Source: Rhizophagus irregularis (taxonomy: Eukaryota > Glomeromycota > Glomeromycetes > Glomerales > Glomeraceae). Taken from it: a DNA stretch of 64,000 bases. The notes beneath the pieces are model-generated. The model was not told the DNA's origin, did no database searches, and saw only the letters and a list, made by a program, of their open reading frames with translations. Both the position numbers and the translations under genes were made by a program. How positions within the stretch are numbered: position 1 is the stretch's first letter; each line of letters starts with the position of its first letter. Below are positions 13,403-25,659 of the stretch, piece by piece. The stretch covers positions 1,738,501 to 1,802,500 of the forward strand of contig NC_089456.1 of assembly GCF_026210795.1 (NCBI RefSeq), read 5' to 3'.

Positions 13403-15235
13403 GTTACATTGTTACATGTATTATTATTATTATTATTATATTTAATTATTCCCATCGGATCTTAAAGTTTCAAATTTTTTTGATTATCCATTGAAATAAT
13501 GAAAAGGTTTTGAAATTTCCGTTAATTGCGTGTTTGCATGTGTCCCGAAATTGAAAAACTCGTGCATTTGTTAATAATCCTTATAAATCCTTGTAGCTCC
13601 GGTTTATCTTACCTTGTAACATAGATAAGAATGATTCTTCCTTTTTGAAACAAAATAAAAGAATATTAATTATTTTAGATCTACTCATTTCCAAAATATG
13701 AAACATTTTAAGTTTGATCATCATAATTCTGGCCAAAATTGAAGAATTTATTTTGATTCACGTGATTATCATGTTTAAATATCTTTTCTACGTAATAAAC
13801 TAATAAAGAATAAACATTTGAAATTGGATAATCAGCCAAAATTATTATTCATAATACTGGCCAAAAGTATAAAAGTAAATATTAAAAAAAAAAATCGGGT
13901 GATTTTTTTTTTTGGTGTGACAAATTTATTTTTATAAGTTCAGCCCAGGTAATTTTAGTAAAATTTCCTATTTTGTGAAATTTTGTTTACTTTTTCGAAT
14001 CTTTTTTTAAATTTTTTTTTTTCAACTATTAAACCAAATTAGTTCAAATTCTTGATTTCTATTAATGTCGGTATTAATTCGGTCCGTCATCTTCTCTTAA
14101 ATAATTAAATTCCCTTTACCTTCATTTTGTCTAGTGCAAAACTTTCTCTGACACAATTATTTAGTCATTGTGTTAAAACGCTTTGTTCTCTAAATTGATT
14201 AAGAGAAAGTATAAAGAAAAAAAAGAAATATAAATTTTCCTTACATACAAAGGAATAATTCTAGAGTTTAGTATATATATGTATATATATTGCATTATTT
14301 ACTTGTGTTACAAATAAGATCAAGTATATAAAAAAATGTAATGTATAACGGACTTTTGCGTAAATCTTATTTAAACTTATAGTATATCCATGTCATAATT
14401 AATTTATTGAATGCAGATTATGCAAATGTCTCTCATAAAGAAACAAATTACCAAACAAATTAACGTAAAATGAAGAGTTTTAAAATAAAAAAGGTTATCT
14501 GTTATAGAATTTATTCTGATACAAACCACGCGAAACTAAAATCATGTAACAAGAATGAACACAAATCTATCCCTATATAATTTCTATTTATGGTTAGGTT
14601 CTTTTGAACAAATGATAGTAATGATAAAATATGACTTTATATTGTTATAAATATAAAAAGAAAATTTGTAACAATAAAAATCAAGTATGAGGTTTTTTTT
14701 GATACTTACTCGGTCTTTTTTTGTTCTCACTAAATAGTGTAATTCGTTCATCTTTTCCTTTAATCTTTTTTTTTTCCCTTCTCCCCGATTTCATTACACA
14801 AAGCTCTTGTCGACACAAAAATCACAAAATTAGTATTACCCCATCCCTTATTTGTTTCTGGCAGTGCCAGCTTTACTTTATCCTTAAATTAAACTTAAAA
14901 AACTTTAAAAAAACTCCATTTCAACTCTACTCTTCTCTTTATTATTTTATTTTATAAACTTGTCTGTGACAGTTTTCTTTTTTTATTTTTATTTTTATTT
15001 TTTTTTTAAAAAAAGTAAACTTTAATTTTTAAAAGAAACAAAACTTTATTTTTTAAAAGAAACAAAAAAAATAAAATAATAGTTTTACTTTCGTAAAAAC
15101 GTTAAAATTTTTAGCTGTAAATTTCATAAATTTCATAAATTTCATAATATTGCATTTCAAACCTTTATTTTTTATTTCACTCAAAACTTCACCTACTTTT
15201 ATCTTCACTTAACAACAAAAGATAATCATTAAAAG
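11682..15235. other. Intergenic, AT-rich, with microsatellite
   Basis: About 3.5 kb without a supported gene. An ORF at 12594-12821 is His/Asn/Lys-rich and unrecognised. Simple repeats occupy 13259-13440. The region just upstream of 15236 is pyrimidine-rich (14720-15230), as expected for a fungal promoter/leader. Confidence 0.5.
13259..13440. repeat. Compound microsatellite (TAT, ATTATACGGT and TTA units)
   Basis: TATTATATT-like repeats are followed by about three copies of ATTATACGGTATTATAT, then (ATC/ATT) triplets and a second ATT array. It is simple-sequence DNA with no coding sense. Confidence 0.85.
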
Positions 15236-15736
15236 ATGTACCTAAAATCTACACATACTCAACTTACGGATGGTGGCCATCAATGGGAAGTTACACTATT
15301 TTGTAGTGCTGAATCAAATAGTATAGGATCAGTTGATATTATTCCAAAGTCAAAAGGTGGAAAAGTCGTCCCAAATAATGCTAAACCGAGACCCACTGCC
15401 TATACAATGATTTATACTTTATCAAAATATGATCAACCACCATATAAATTTACAGCTACAATAACATTTGATAAAAAGAATACAACGAAAACTGTCAGCG
15501 TACCTGCTAATATGGCTACTGATAGAAAGAGAAGAAAAGCTGATGGTAGTGTTGATGATGGTTATGATGATGAACATTCTGAAAAAGTTGAACAACCTCC
15601 TCAACCTTCTGAAAAAGATCGTAAAAAAGGGAAAAAATTCTTATGCTTCAATTTTGGTGGAAAATCGAATCCTTTATCGGAAAAAGATGGTGATGTACAA
15701 CCACCTAAAGGTTGTTGCGCTTGTACTATTATGTGA
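15236..15736 (+). CDS. Protein with C-terminal CAAX prenylation box
   Basis: Single-exon ORF of 166 residues with an ATG start and a stop followed by AT-rich sequence. The N-terminal ~95 residues look like one compact beta-rich domain of unknown family. Residues ~95-140 are charged and probably disordered (RKRRK, then EKVEQPPQPSEK and a DRKKGKK basic patch). The protein ends GCCACTIM: the final CTIM fits a CAAX box with X = Met, which favours farnesylation. The two cysteines just before it could be palmitoylated, and the basic patch upstream could add membrane affinity. It is therefore probably a lipid-anchored cytoplasmic-face membrane protein. No GTPase motifs are present, so it is not a Ras-type protein. 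Function unknown. Confidence 0.7.
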   Translation: MYLKSTHTQLTDGGHQWEVTLFCSAESNSIGSVDIIPKSKGGKVVPNNAKPRPTAYTMIYTLSKYDQPPYKFTATITFDKKNTTKTVSVPANMATDRKRRKADGSVDDGYDDEHSEKVEQPPQPSEKDRKKGKKFLCFNFGGKSNPLSEKDGDVQPPKGCCACTIM

Positions 15737-17117
15737 TTGGTAACAGAGATTATCATTAATTGGTATGTAACTTCCCATAGAAAGTAAAGTATTATTCATT
15801 TAATGTTAATTATATACTAACTTAAGTTCGTTTTATCATGTTTATCAATTTAAAGATTTATCTTATAGTTGCCTTTGAAGAAATAAGGAGTAAAGAATGA
15901 CGTTAACGACGGTTGCGCCATTTAAATTCATTTTATCATGAGAGAAGGGAATCAAATGAATTTTTTCACTTTTTTTTAATGACCAAAAAATATATTGATC
16001 AAATATATATGACCAAATCCGAAAAAAAAAGAAGAACGATTACACGAATTAATCCAATTTTATCTTTCTTTTATACCGAGAACATATAACCAGTTATATA
16101 TATATATATATACACATTGACATTTTAACAAATTATTTCAATATTTTAAAATTTTTATAGGTATTTTTTTTTCTTTTTTTATTTTCATTGATCTATTTAT
16201 TTACAATGGGTTAAAGGAAAAGTGATTCATTGGCTGTTAGTAGATTATATATACTTTTTACCATCATAATAATAATTCATTATTATCCGTTACTTCATAT
16301 ATTTTCTTCTTCCCCGCAAATTTTATTATTTATTATGAATAGGATTAAAAAAAAATCGAATTTTTTTTAAAAAAAAAAAATTCCAAGAATATTAAAATTC
16401 AATAACCAAAAAATAATTAATTAACATATCAAATAATAAACATTCGATCTTTTTGAATAATAAATATTTTGAATAATAAATATTTTTGATAATTACTCTT
16501 AAATAAATGATTAAATAATTTTAAGTATAATTGTATGTATAAAGTACGTTAATTTACGTAATTTTGTAATTTTGTGTAATTGCGTAAATTATGACATACG
16601 TAGTACGTACGTATTTTGATCTATTAAAATTTAATGATAAAGAACTATACCCAAACATGACAACATGATCCGGCTTCTAGAATAAAAATAGTCTTACACA
16701 GATATTTTGAAGTCACTTCCTTCAGCTTCCACTGGACACGTGCAATCGGTTATTATTGCGCCAATCAAAAGTGTTTTATAATTATAGATCCAATTCTTGT
16801 TTGAAATAGGCTAGTAAATCATCAAATACGGTTAACAGTACAACCGAAAGATTGGATAAATTTACATGCAAATCATATTTGATCATTTTCTTTCGCATAA
16901 ATTTTTTACTGATAAAATTATTTTAGAACCCATAATAAGCCATTAATCAAGAATTTATTTTATTATTAGTCACGATGAATTCAAGAAAGGTTTTTACAGG
17001 TATATACAGTATATACCCTCGAAATTTCTCAATTTTTCTCAAAAGCTCTTTCTCTAAAAATAATACTTTCTCTAAAAATTCATTTTATAACTTTACAGAA
17101 TTATCTTCAAAATTCAA
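15737..17117. other. Intergenic, no supported gene
   Basis: AT-rich spacer with a (TA)n run near 16097-16112 and poly-A tracts near 16360. Nothing coding was recognised. Confidence 0.5.
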
Positions 17118-20100
17118 ATGTCATTAAATTGTTTACTTCTAAGGCGAGACTTCTGACAAATCTTTCTCAATTGATGTTGGCAATGAAATCATTGTTATCA
17201 ACGATCAAAACAGTATTCTAATTAAAATTTAAATTCACATACCGAGTATCTTGTCTCTCGTCAAATGAGTGATGAAAATATTAAACCTGACGCTCTGAAA
17301 CTTTGGAAGGTTGATGGTAAAAAGGTTGAAAGTAATTAAAATGGTCTTAAAGTGTTTTCTTCTGAAGATGACATTATAACACATCTTGGAGGCGAGCGTA
17401 TGAAATCTCGATGAAAGTTATTTTACCAAGTATGATTTTGAAAAGAAAACAATTGATAAAGAGGACGTTCACATCATTGTATATATTTCCGCCGCTGCTA
17501 GTAAGTGTCTCCCAATGGTTTACTCCACAATTTAAATGTTAGAGTTTTCGTCATATTTTTTTTTAATTTTTTAATTAATGTAGTTATGCCTCGAACAGTT
17601 GTGCCTCAAACAACCAATTTTTTGAGATCTAAACTCGACTTTAGAGTGGATACAAAAATAAATGCCAACCGATGGGATAAAACCTGTGAAGCTGGTTGAA
17701 ACGCTTGGTGCTCGATTTACCTTGTGTGATCGTGAAGACACTATAGAAACTCTTAGGAATGGAGGTGGCACAGAATGTAGTAATGTAAGCTCTTTCTCTC
17801 TGAAAATCCACCAGAAGATCGCAACCTTTATCCAATCCCATTCCTAACTGGGTGGGTTCAGGCACAGGAAAAGTCATTATTTGTGGGAGCGTGTTAATAT
17901 TATTCACTACAAAGTTTTATATTCTGGAGATAAAGATGTTAAATCTAGATTAGGAAAACAGTTTTTTTTGAACGTTACCTATGGAAATGGATCAATGGCA
18001 TCAGATTTTGACGTGGATATTAAAGCAGAATCTTCGAAAGCTTTGAGGATCTTATACAGTTATTTTGTAAATGGCAACAAAAATCTGAACTTCAACAGGT
18101 TTAGAGACATAATCGGGGAAGGAAATACAAATCAGTTAAGATTGTGCTTAGAAACCATTTATGAAAATAAGCTTAAAGAAGATAGAAATATTAATTGTCT
18201 TGCAATTATTATCGATATTGATGAAGTCAATAAATTATACCCGACATTTCGTAATCTTGTGTCTATTGTTGGCTCAACGAGTTATCCCTCAGGGAAAGTG
18301 TTTTTTTTGATCCAATCTTAACGGGTACTATTGAGAGTCCACTCCGGGAAATTATTACATCCAACCCTTCGGTTTCCATTACGTTCGCTAGATATGAGCC
18401 ACATGAAAAATTGCGTGATCTTGGTTTTGACGGAAACTATGTTTATAATAATGATCCTTTCAGACGTATGGTTTCTGATATAGGTGGTCAGGTACGAACT
18501 ATGTGTATAATAATGATCTTTTCAGGCGTATGGTATCTGATATAGGTGGTCAGGTACGAACTATGTGTATAATAATGATCTTTTCAGGCGTATGGTTTCT
18601 GATATAGGTGGTCAGGTGCTTTGGAGATGTTTTATAGTCATATTTCACATGCATCTAGAGACCAACATTTTGATAACATTTAATTTAGTGCAAATTATGC
18701 ACTCAGTTCATTTTGATATGCACTCAGTTGAATTGAACAGTATGGATTCAAAAATCATACCGGCGCAAATCATTCCGGTGCTCGCAAAATTTTAGAAAGA
18801 CTCTTTGATTTAGTTGGGAATAAATCTATCCTATATGATTCGTTAAAGGAAAATGGAATTTTGACACTTGATGAGCATAAGTTTTATATACGTCTCACAT
18901 ATCTTTGAGTACGATTACTGGTTCAACAGTTATTAGTAGATCAATCAATAAATATTGGGAAATGATGAATGAACAATTTTATTGGCAACAGTGGGAAAAT
19001 TTTAATATCAAGTTTTGGGCCCTACGCATTTGATTATTTCCAGCACTTGGGAACAAAAAAAATAACACCCCTCATATAGCCTGATTATGGTGAGAACGCA
19101 GGTTCAATTCCACTGATCACGGAAATTAAAAGAATTTTACTGTGTGCGCTACAACCCATAGCGTTGAATTGGAGGTTTGATATATATTAGAATATAATGA
19201 TAAAAATGTGATGAATTTTAGGGAATTCATTATAAAGAAGGAAAAGATAATAAGAATAAATTATTTGAAATGGTAGTAAAGGGAAGTTTATTTTCTAAAA
19301 GAATTAGAGATGCGATAAAATTAGAAATTAATGATATTCGATTTGATTGGGAAAATAAGGGAGAATTTTAATGGAAAGAAATAATTGAAAAAATTAAAGA
19401 ATCTACATATATAAAAATTAATGAAGGATCAGTTGAGGAAAGATTAAAGAAAAAATTGGATAATGGGGGAACCGATAAAAGGAGCAAGTTATTCAAACAG
19501 TAAAAAAAAAAATAAATGACAACGAAGATAGATAAGAGTATTTGGCGTACCTTATGAAGGCAACTGGTGGTTAGAAACGGAGGCGAGTCTTCCACCCTTA
19601 AACCGGCTATTATCCATCATTTTGTATTCAGACGCGACAACATTTGATGGACTTAGCAAGACATCAGGCTATCCAAAATAATAAACTAGAAAAGAAAATA
19701 GATCAACTTACAAAACGAAATGTTGAGCTTAAACAACAAATGAGACGTATTATGAAATATATTGTATGATTGTGGACGTAGATGTAGATATTCCTAATTA
19801 TAATTCTGTTTGTACGCATCACCTTATTAATCGGATAAATTATAATATGTTAGATAACGACGTAACATTTCATTAATGATAATAGTAAAATTTATAATAA
19901 TGAGGATGAGGAAGATTCAAAGCTTACATATATACAAAGGATAATCGAAAATTCCTAACTGTCACAGACTCGTCATGGCTTCCCTTTAACATTAAGGGCA
20001 CATCGGATCTTGCAATATTAAATTTTAAATATTCCAAGGCCAAGAAGCAAAAGGAACTCGATTTATATATAAATATTTATGAAGACATCAAGAATTTAAA

Positions 20101-20185
20101 TGGGCTTATTTCTAATATTAAAAATATGTATGAAAATTATAAGGCAATTCATAGGCAGACGGATATCGAGCAGCCGGCCAAGTGA
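17118..20185 (+). pseudogene. Crinkler (CRN)-type effector-like pseudogene
   Basis: Coding sense continues across about 3 kb but is broken by many stops and frameshifts. Seen in order: ATG at 17118 with the CRN-like start MSLNCLLL; the header block ending LKLWKVDGKK near 17300 and DVHIIVYIS near 17480; an intron with intact GTAAGT and TGTAG signals (about 17500-17582); a Walker A motif GSGTGK near 17856; a Walker B-like AIIIDIDE near 18210; then a block containing GTIESPLREI near 18330. After the 62-bp triplication come degenerate coding traces, a coiled coil near 19630-19750, and a TDSSWLPFNIKGTSD block near 19960 that resembles the nuclease-like C-terminal part I associate with CRN proteins. 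The longest surviving ORF is 17881-18321. It is described as a broken gene; no reconstruction is offered. Confidence 0.75.
18435..18617 (+). repeat. 62-bp tandem triplication inside the Crinkler pseudogene
   Basis: Three near-identical copies begin at 18435, 18497 and 18559 with AACTATGT(T/G)TATAATAATG. The third runs into unique sequence near 18617. The unit of 62 bp is not a multiple of three, so each extra copy shifts the reading frame. Copies 2 and 3 share GTGTATAATAATGATCTTTT against GTTTATAATAATGATCCTTT in copy 1, so copies 2 and 3 are the more recent pair. Confidence 0.9.
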
Positions 20186-21745
20186 CAAAAAACAATGAAG
20201 ACAAAAAAAGCACATCGATACGAGCGATACGAGAAAGAATCCGAAGAACGGTCATGAGCTCATTTACAGTCATCTTTACTACTCAATCATATTTATATCT
20301 TCGGACCTGCAAACACACTTCCACATCGCTCCTTTATACAGATATAATATTCCGAAGGTGATGGATTTATCTCTTAAACATAAAAGGAAAGCTGATGTTA
20401 CAATCAAAATGTCCAATACTCGCCAAACCTCTTCCCCTTCCGGCCTACCTGCGTCATTTGTAGTAATATCCTTCGGTATAGCTCCACTAGAGGTTCTGAT
20501 CAACAAATCCAATCGCTTATAAGGCAAAGAAGGTTGCGAATATCATTATCTGATAGCTGGGCGCAGTAGATATTGATACTGTTTTCAACAGAATTTCTCT
20601 CAACAAATGTTATCCTCATCACCCTCAATCCGAAACCTCACAACATTATTTACCTCCCAATATTTATTAATATTTAAAACTTACCTTTACATTCTTTTTG
20701 AGTTAAAAATTTCTTATTTCTACAACAATGCTGGTAAGATTCCCGTCAAAACATCATTGCAAACACAAACATGTTTCAAAAAAACGAAAAAAGTGGGAGT
20801 ATGCGCTATTGTTGACAAAGATAACTTTAATATTTTTATGGAAAGACATATCCCTCTCGTGCCCAATTTGCTGCTGGTAGGTTAATATTTTTAAAGATAA
20901 TTATTTTTTTTTCTTACTGGAAAATTCACTCTTTTGTAGCCCAAGTTAAAATAATGTCAATACAAATCAGCTGCAAAAAGTAAAGTCCACAAACCATTCG
21001 ATGAAGAAGACAGCATCATTTGGGGAATTACAAGTTATAAGAGGAAAGATTATTGGATTCTAATTACGAAATTAACACTATGATCGCAAAGTATTGTTTT
21101 TGAACGTATAAATAAAAAATTTGTAGATAGTAAAGATCTACGCGCGCGAATCAACAGGTTCTCGAAAGATTTCTTGCCTTATCTAGAATATTAGTTTATA
21201 TGATGGAAATATTACTTAAATTATGGTAAATTTTTTTATGAGAACGTTTCAAATAAAATTTAATTACAATAATCGAAATATAGCTTAAATTAGAGAAATT
21301 AATTTCATTGCTTTATAACATTGATTCAAATAAATTTATTACATATAATCGAATATATTACATGCCATATAATGCGAGTCCCTGCGTAATATTATTTTAC
21401 ATACTATTGCTAATATTAATTTTCTTTGAATCTCTGAAGTAAAACATCCAATATTTCTATGTAAAATTAATATGTATAATAAATGTTCTATCGATCAAAA
21501 AAAAAATGTATCTGAAATTTGAATCATTTTCGTGAATGAGATCATTGTAAAATGCCTCTGTAGGATCCATTTTTCTGTTAAAGGAAGTGGAGATCAGTAT
21601 TTTACAAACCTGTAATAATACGCTAACGTAAAAAAAATTCACCTGCTCTTTTTTTTTAACGCTATTAATTTGTGACATGAGATTTCCGAGCACCAACTTT
21701 GAAAAATATTCAGGTTCTTTGATTCACCAGTAATATTTGCCTCCT
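20186..21745. other. Intergenic or gene debris, unresolved
   Basis: Open frames exist on both strands (20279-20527 minus, 20607-20885 plus) but none is recognisable. The less AT-rich base composition of 20270-20530 suggests former coding sequence. Nothing further can be supported. Confidence 0.4.
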
Positions 21746-22090
21746 TCATTTTAGTAACTTGATAAGAACTAATACGAATTCACAATGCTCTAGTCTGGCT
21801 ACAATGTCGTCTACTCGACAAAATTTTCCCAATTTATTCTCTTCATTAAACTTTTCAACTAACTCGGCTGTTTTTTTAGCAATGTTCTTGTAAAAGGTTG
21901 AACGAATTGGTAAGTTTTTTATTTGATAAGTGAAGAAACGTTTGACCATTGATATTTTTCTCGTAGAAAACTCGAGTCTTTTGAATCTACGCAGTTTTCT
22001 CTTTGTAAATATGAAACAACACTATTCTTATCATATTCATAAATCTCTTCAAAAGATTTTGTGGTGGCATGGAAAATATCTTTGTTGTTA
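21746..22090 (-). pseudogene. SAM-like domain gene remnant
   Basis: Read on the minus strand from about 22090: a block with IYEYDKNSVVSYLQRE, followed in shifted frames by INGQTFLHLSNKKL and then a charged helical stretch (KKTAELVEKFNEEN). The order, a helix with a V-x-x-YL core, then I-(D/N)-G-x-x-F-L-x-L, is that of SAM-domain proteins common in Rhizophagus. Frame changes between the blocks, and no ATG-to-stop frame covering them, indicate a decayed copy. Family call from memory; moderate to low confidence. Confidence 0.4.
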
Positions 22091-22494
22091 AAGATGATAA
22101 ATTCATAACGTAATGAATTTACAAAATGTTCGATTAACTAAACACAAAATTCCCACCTCTCTTAATTATAAAATTATATATTTTAATCGAGACTTAAAAG
22201 GCACATTCCAACTGATACAAATTCTATATAGATACTCTCGAGGTACAATTAAATCAAAAAACCATAAATTTTTGTTTAATGATATTACGCCAATACAATC
22301 GATCACTAAATATCCTTAAATAAAATTAAATTAAATAATTTTTTTTAAGAGAATTAGATCTTCTAGAAAGAAAAATGTCTTGTATTTTTCTATTTAAAAA
22401 TAACCCAAAGAAATTAAATTATTCACCGAAATCCATATAAATATTATGTTACTCCAATTTCTTTTAAAATTCTTGTTTTCTTATAAAACAAAGC

Positions 22495-22776
22495 TCAACT
22501 TGACTTTTGTTTAGTTGAAGAAGAAGGAGCTGAAGAAGAAGAAGGTGGTGGAGGTGGAGGAATAGTAATAACAATAGGTGAAGGTTTAGAAGTGGGAGAG
22601 GCCAGGAAAGTATTAACGACTGCAAAAACTATAATAGGAGTACAAATTGTTAAAATTGAAATTGATAAAAATGATGGTTCTAAACTTATAATATTGAATA
22701 AAAGATATGATAAAATCATATTTGTTATTAAAAATATAATTGTCCATGTTAATGTTGAAAATTTAGATACATCCAT
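22495..22776 (-). CDS. Small two-TM membrane protein with Pro/Ser tail
   Basis: 93 residues starting at the ATG at 22776 (MDVSKFSTLTW); the frame upstream of it begins only at TTG. Two hydrophobic segments, about residues 10-28 (TIIFLITNMILSYLLF) and 40-57 (SILTICTPIIVFAVV), are followed by a hydrophilic tail with seven consecutive Pro, then Ser runs, ending TKQKSS. It could be a small hairpin membrane protein. No family is recognised. The clean TM pattern and the start context support a real gene, but short single-exon ORFs are always uncertain. Confidence 0.45.
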   Translation of the reverse strand: MDVSKFSTLTWTIIFLITNMILSYLLFNIISLEPSFLSISILTICTPIIVFAVVNTFLASPTSKPSPIVITIPPPPPPSSSSAPSSSTKQKSS

Positions 22777-23689
22777 TTTCTTTTTTTTTAAAAAAAAAAA
22801 TTTTTGTAAAAGAAAAATGTACAACACCAAGAAAAATGTATAACACGAAAAAAAGAATCTGATTGTGTGACACTATCAAAATTGCTGCGGTACCACGTGT
22901 CACAGGTCTTGATAGTCTTTATTGTGATGCTACTGAAGATGACAATGAGCTCCCCTCTTCATTAATCATCGACCTTCCTATTTGGTAATTTGGTATTACG
23001 GACTTGTTCGTCTAGATATAAAGTAAATCTTGATTAATGCTGCCAGTCTGCCACTTCAAAAATATGTGAATGATGAGTATCCGGCCTTTTCCAGAATTCC
23101 GTTTTAAATTCGTAATATTTTTAAAAACTTTTCTTACTTTCCTTTTTTAGTTTTTAATCATAATTGTCAGAAAGCGATTAGCCAGAATGTAACCGCTTTC
23201 AGCAATAAATTTCAACACTATTTAGATAGTACGCGGAACCTTCTATTACACTCCGATCCATTGAAATTTGATTGGTGTTTGCTGATTAACCGTTTCTAGC
23301 CATGCCTGTCCAGATAGATGGTTTCTCGCCCTTATGTATTTTATAATACAATTCATTGTTGTTTTTTACTTACGTACGTCGATAAGCGTTCGAACTTGTT
23401 GTTCAGTCTGATTATTACTAGATTCCAAAAAATAAATTTGCGTATAGAGGACCTGTCTAGAGAAATAAGAACTTATATTTACATGGCGAGGAATTTGCGT
23501 AAAAATACCCATTTATATATCACGCTCTCTTCACCTAAATTATAATATTTTGATTTCGAAGTGAAATCAAGATCTTTGACGCCATGCCTCATTACTACGT
23601 AGGTATCAAAACCAAATGCTACATTTATGACAAGCTAATGAATAAAATATACTAGTAATATTGTATTATTTCATTAAAATCAAGTAGAA
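22777..23689. other. Intergenic, no supported gene
   Basis: Mixed-composition spacer; the plus-strand ORF at 23318-23545 is unrecognised. Nothing structural was identified. Confidence 0.45.
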
Positions 23690-23699
23690 TTGAATTATT

Positions 23700-24180
23700 A
23701 TACAAACCTTCATCTAAACTTCTAGATTCATTTCTAACATTAGCAATATTATACAGTATGTTATTTTTGATTTTTATAAATATCCAATGTTGACAAGGAT
23801 TAGTATTAAAATCATGTTCAAGACTACTAACATATACTCCTTCACCATTATTATCTAAATTTGTACTGATCCTACATTTATGATATTATAAACATGATTA
23901 TTTTTACCTTCAACCTTTCGTAATGACCAATGTTGATATGAATTAGAATCATCAGATGCACCAACTTGAAAATGATCACAAACACTAACTAAATTCTTTT
24001 CTGATACAGAATTCGCACTAATACATTATAAGAAGAATAAGCATTTTACTAATTACTAATTAAAATTTATCACTACTAGATCAAAAATCGCGAGTTTTTC
24101 GAGCGCACGAATTCTCGCTTCCCTTTCTTTCAAACCAATTTCCTGTTCTTTGAGTTCTAGTTCCTTTTTCTAGAATTATC
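23700..24180 (-). pseudogene. Coiled-coil plus ricin-B-like lectin fragment
   Basis: On the minus strand, 24180-24080 encodes a Glu/Arg/Lys-rich heptad-like stretch (KELELKEQEIGLKEREARI). Below 24015 the frame reads CISANSVSEKNLVSVCDHF, then SYQHWSLRKVEG. After a frame change near 23870 it reads DNNGEGVYVSSLEH and then NPCQHWIF. The two Q-H-W motifs spaced about 45 residues apart fit the QxW repeats of the ricin B beta-trefoil. The frame break and lack of a clear splice site between the parts suggest a decayed or partial gene. Confidence 0.45.
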
Positions 24181-25310
24181 AAATTGAATCAATTCATTAA
24201 TATAAATTTAAAAAATTATTAAATTAAAAAATAAATATTTTTCTAACTTTTAAATTCAAATCGTTTATAACAACTTTTTATATTTCTTAGTATTCTTTGA
24301 TTATCTTGTGTTTATTTGCTTGTGGACCTTGATGCAGGTATGGCTTTCAACCCACATGACATATGAAATATTAAGGAAAGTACGTAATTGATTTCTCCTC
24401 TAGAAAAAATAGACCTTAACAAACCAAAGAACTTTTAACTCTGTCTCTATCAGCTGGTCATCCTACTGTAATAAGAAAAAAGTAGTTGTCAGAGACTTGA
24501 ATTCTGTTATAATCTACACAAAGACCTTGTATGGTAAGAAGATAGCAGAAATCTTGTTTCAGCTAAAATTTATATAAAGGAACTTTGTATGATAAGATAG
24601 CTCAAAAATCCTGAAAAGCTCACATTGTATGGTAAAAAAAATAACAGAACTATCAGGATTCTGATTTCATTGCAAGAAAGAAATCAATGACACGAATCAT
24701 TGAATGGTTTAGATTTAATTAAAATTCTTGCCTGGTTAACAAAATCTTCTGGTAAAGATTCCTTTAAAATCGTTTCATAAGAATATTATAAATCTTTATG
24801 TACTGTTTTGGCATCACAAGTTTTATAAAGTTTTTTTAAACATAACTTACAAAATCTGGCAATGACCATTTTTCTGTGTATTTTTCCAATTTAATTGTTT
24901 ATTTGAGGATTTGAGCATTTTGTATAGTTTTTCCCATATCCAAATCTATATATAGACCTTATCTCATTGTTTACATGTATAGCTCGTGTATCTTTATCTG
25001 AGTCAGAAGCAATAGGCAAGATTTGCCCACTTCCACCACCCGTATAATGGTTGGCTTTGTAGTGTTTCTGGCATTTTAAAAAATTATGGGATATTGTGTG
25101 AAAATATAATGAAAATTTTTACTCTGATGTAATGATCTATGATATTGACTCGGAAAATCTAGATTTATATTTGATATTATATACTGTACTTAGATTATAA
25201 AAAAAAATTTATTTGACTGTGTTTTATTACCGTTTAGTTAAGGGATGTGCAAGAAATAATGGTTAATAAAATAATAATGATGATGGCTTATAAAAGTTTA
25301 ATACTATATA
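24181..25310. other. Intergenic, no supported gene
   Basis: No ORF of note. Short direct repeats with TTGTATGGTAAGA occur near 24527-24640. Otherwise featureless. Confidence 0.4.
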
Positions 25311-25645
25311 TACTGGATATAACGAACCGATCGGTATAAGTGAATACGTTATATAATACTTTAATTTATATACCGAACAGTTCGGTATATAGATTCTATC
25401 AATAAAATCAAGTCAAACAATTATTTATTTTTACATGATTAAAAAATTATTAAATGAATTATAAATTATATTGTAGCAAAAGTTTATCCGCGTAAATGAT
25501 TATCCGATTATCCTATAACCAATTTTTAATTCACGTGTGGCTAATATATTTGATCAATACGGTTAATTATAAGAAAATCGGTTCTGCACTATTTGGTTCG
25601 ATATAACGAGTTTTTGGTATATCCAGGTTCGTTATATCCAGTGGA
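25311..25645. mobile_element. MITE with ACTGGATATAACGAACC terminal inverted repeats
   Basis: The left end at 25312 reads ACTGGATATAACGAACC. The right end near 25625-25641 is its exact reverse complement (GGTTCGTTATATCCAGT). The interior (about 300 bp) is AT-rich and non-coding. The terminal motif resembles Tc1/mariner/pogo-type ends. TA dinucleotides flank the left end; the exact target-site duplication is not resolved. Confidence 0.7.
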
Positions 25646-25659
25646 CTGCGATATCGTCC

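Noticed and set aside
19080-19130. GCAGGTTCAATTCCACTG, T-arm-like word
   Set aside because: No tRNA cloverleaf can be drawn around it; it lies within the Crinkler debris.
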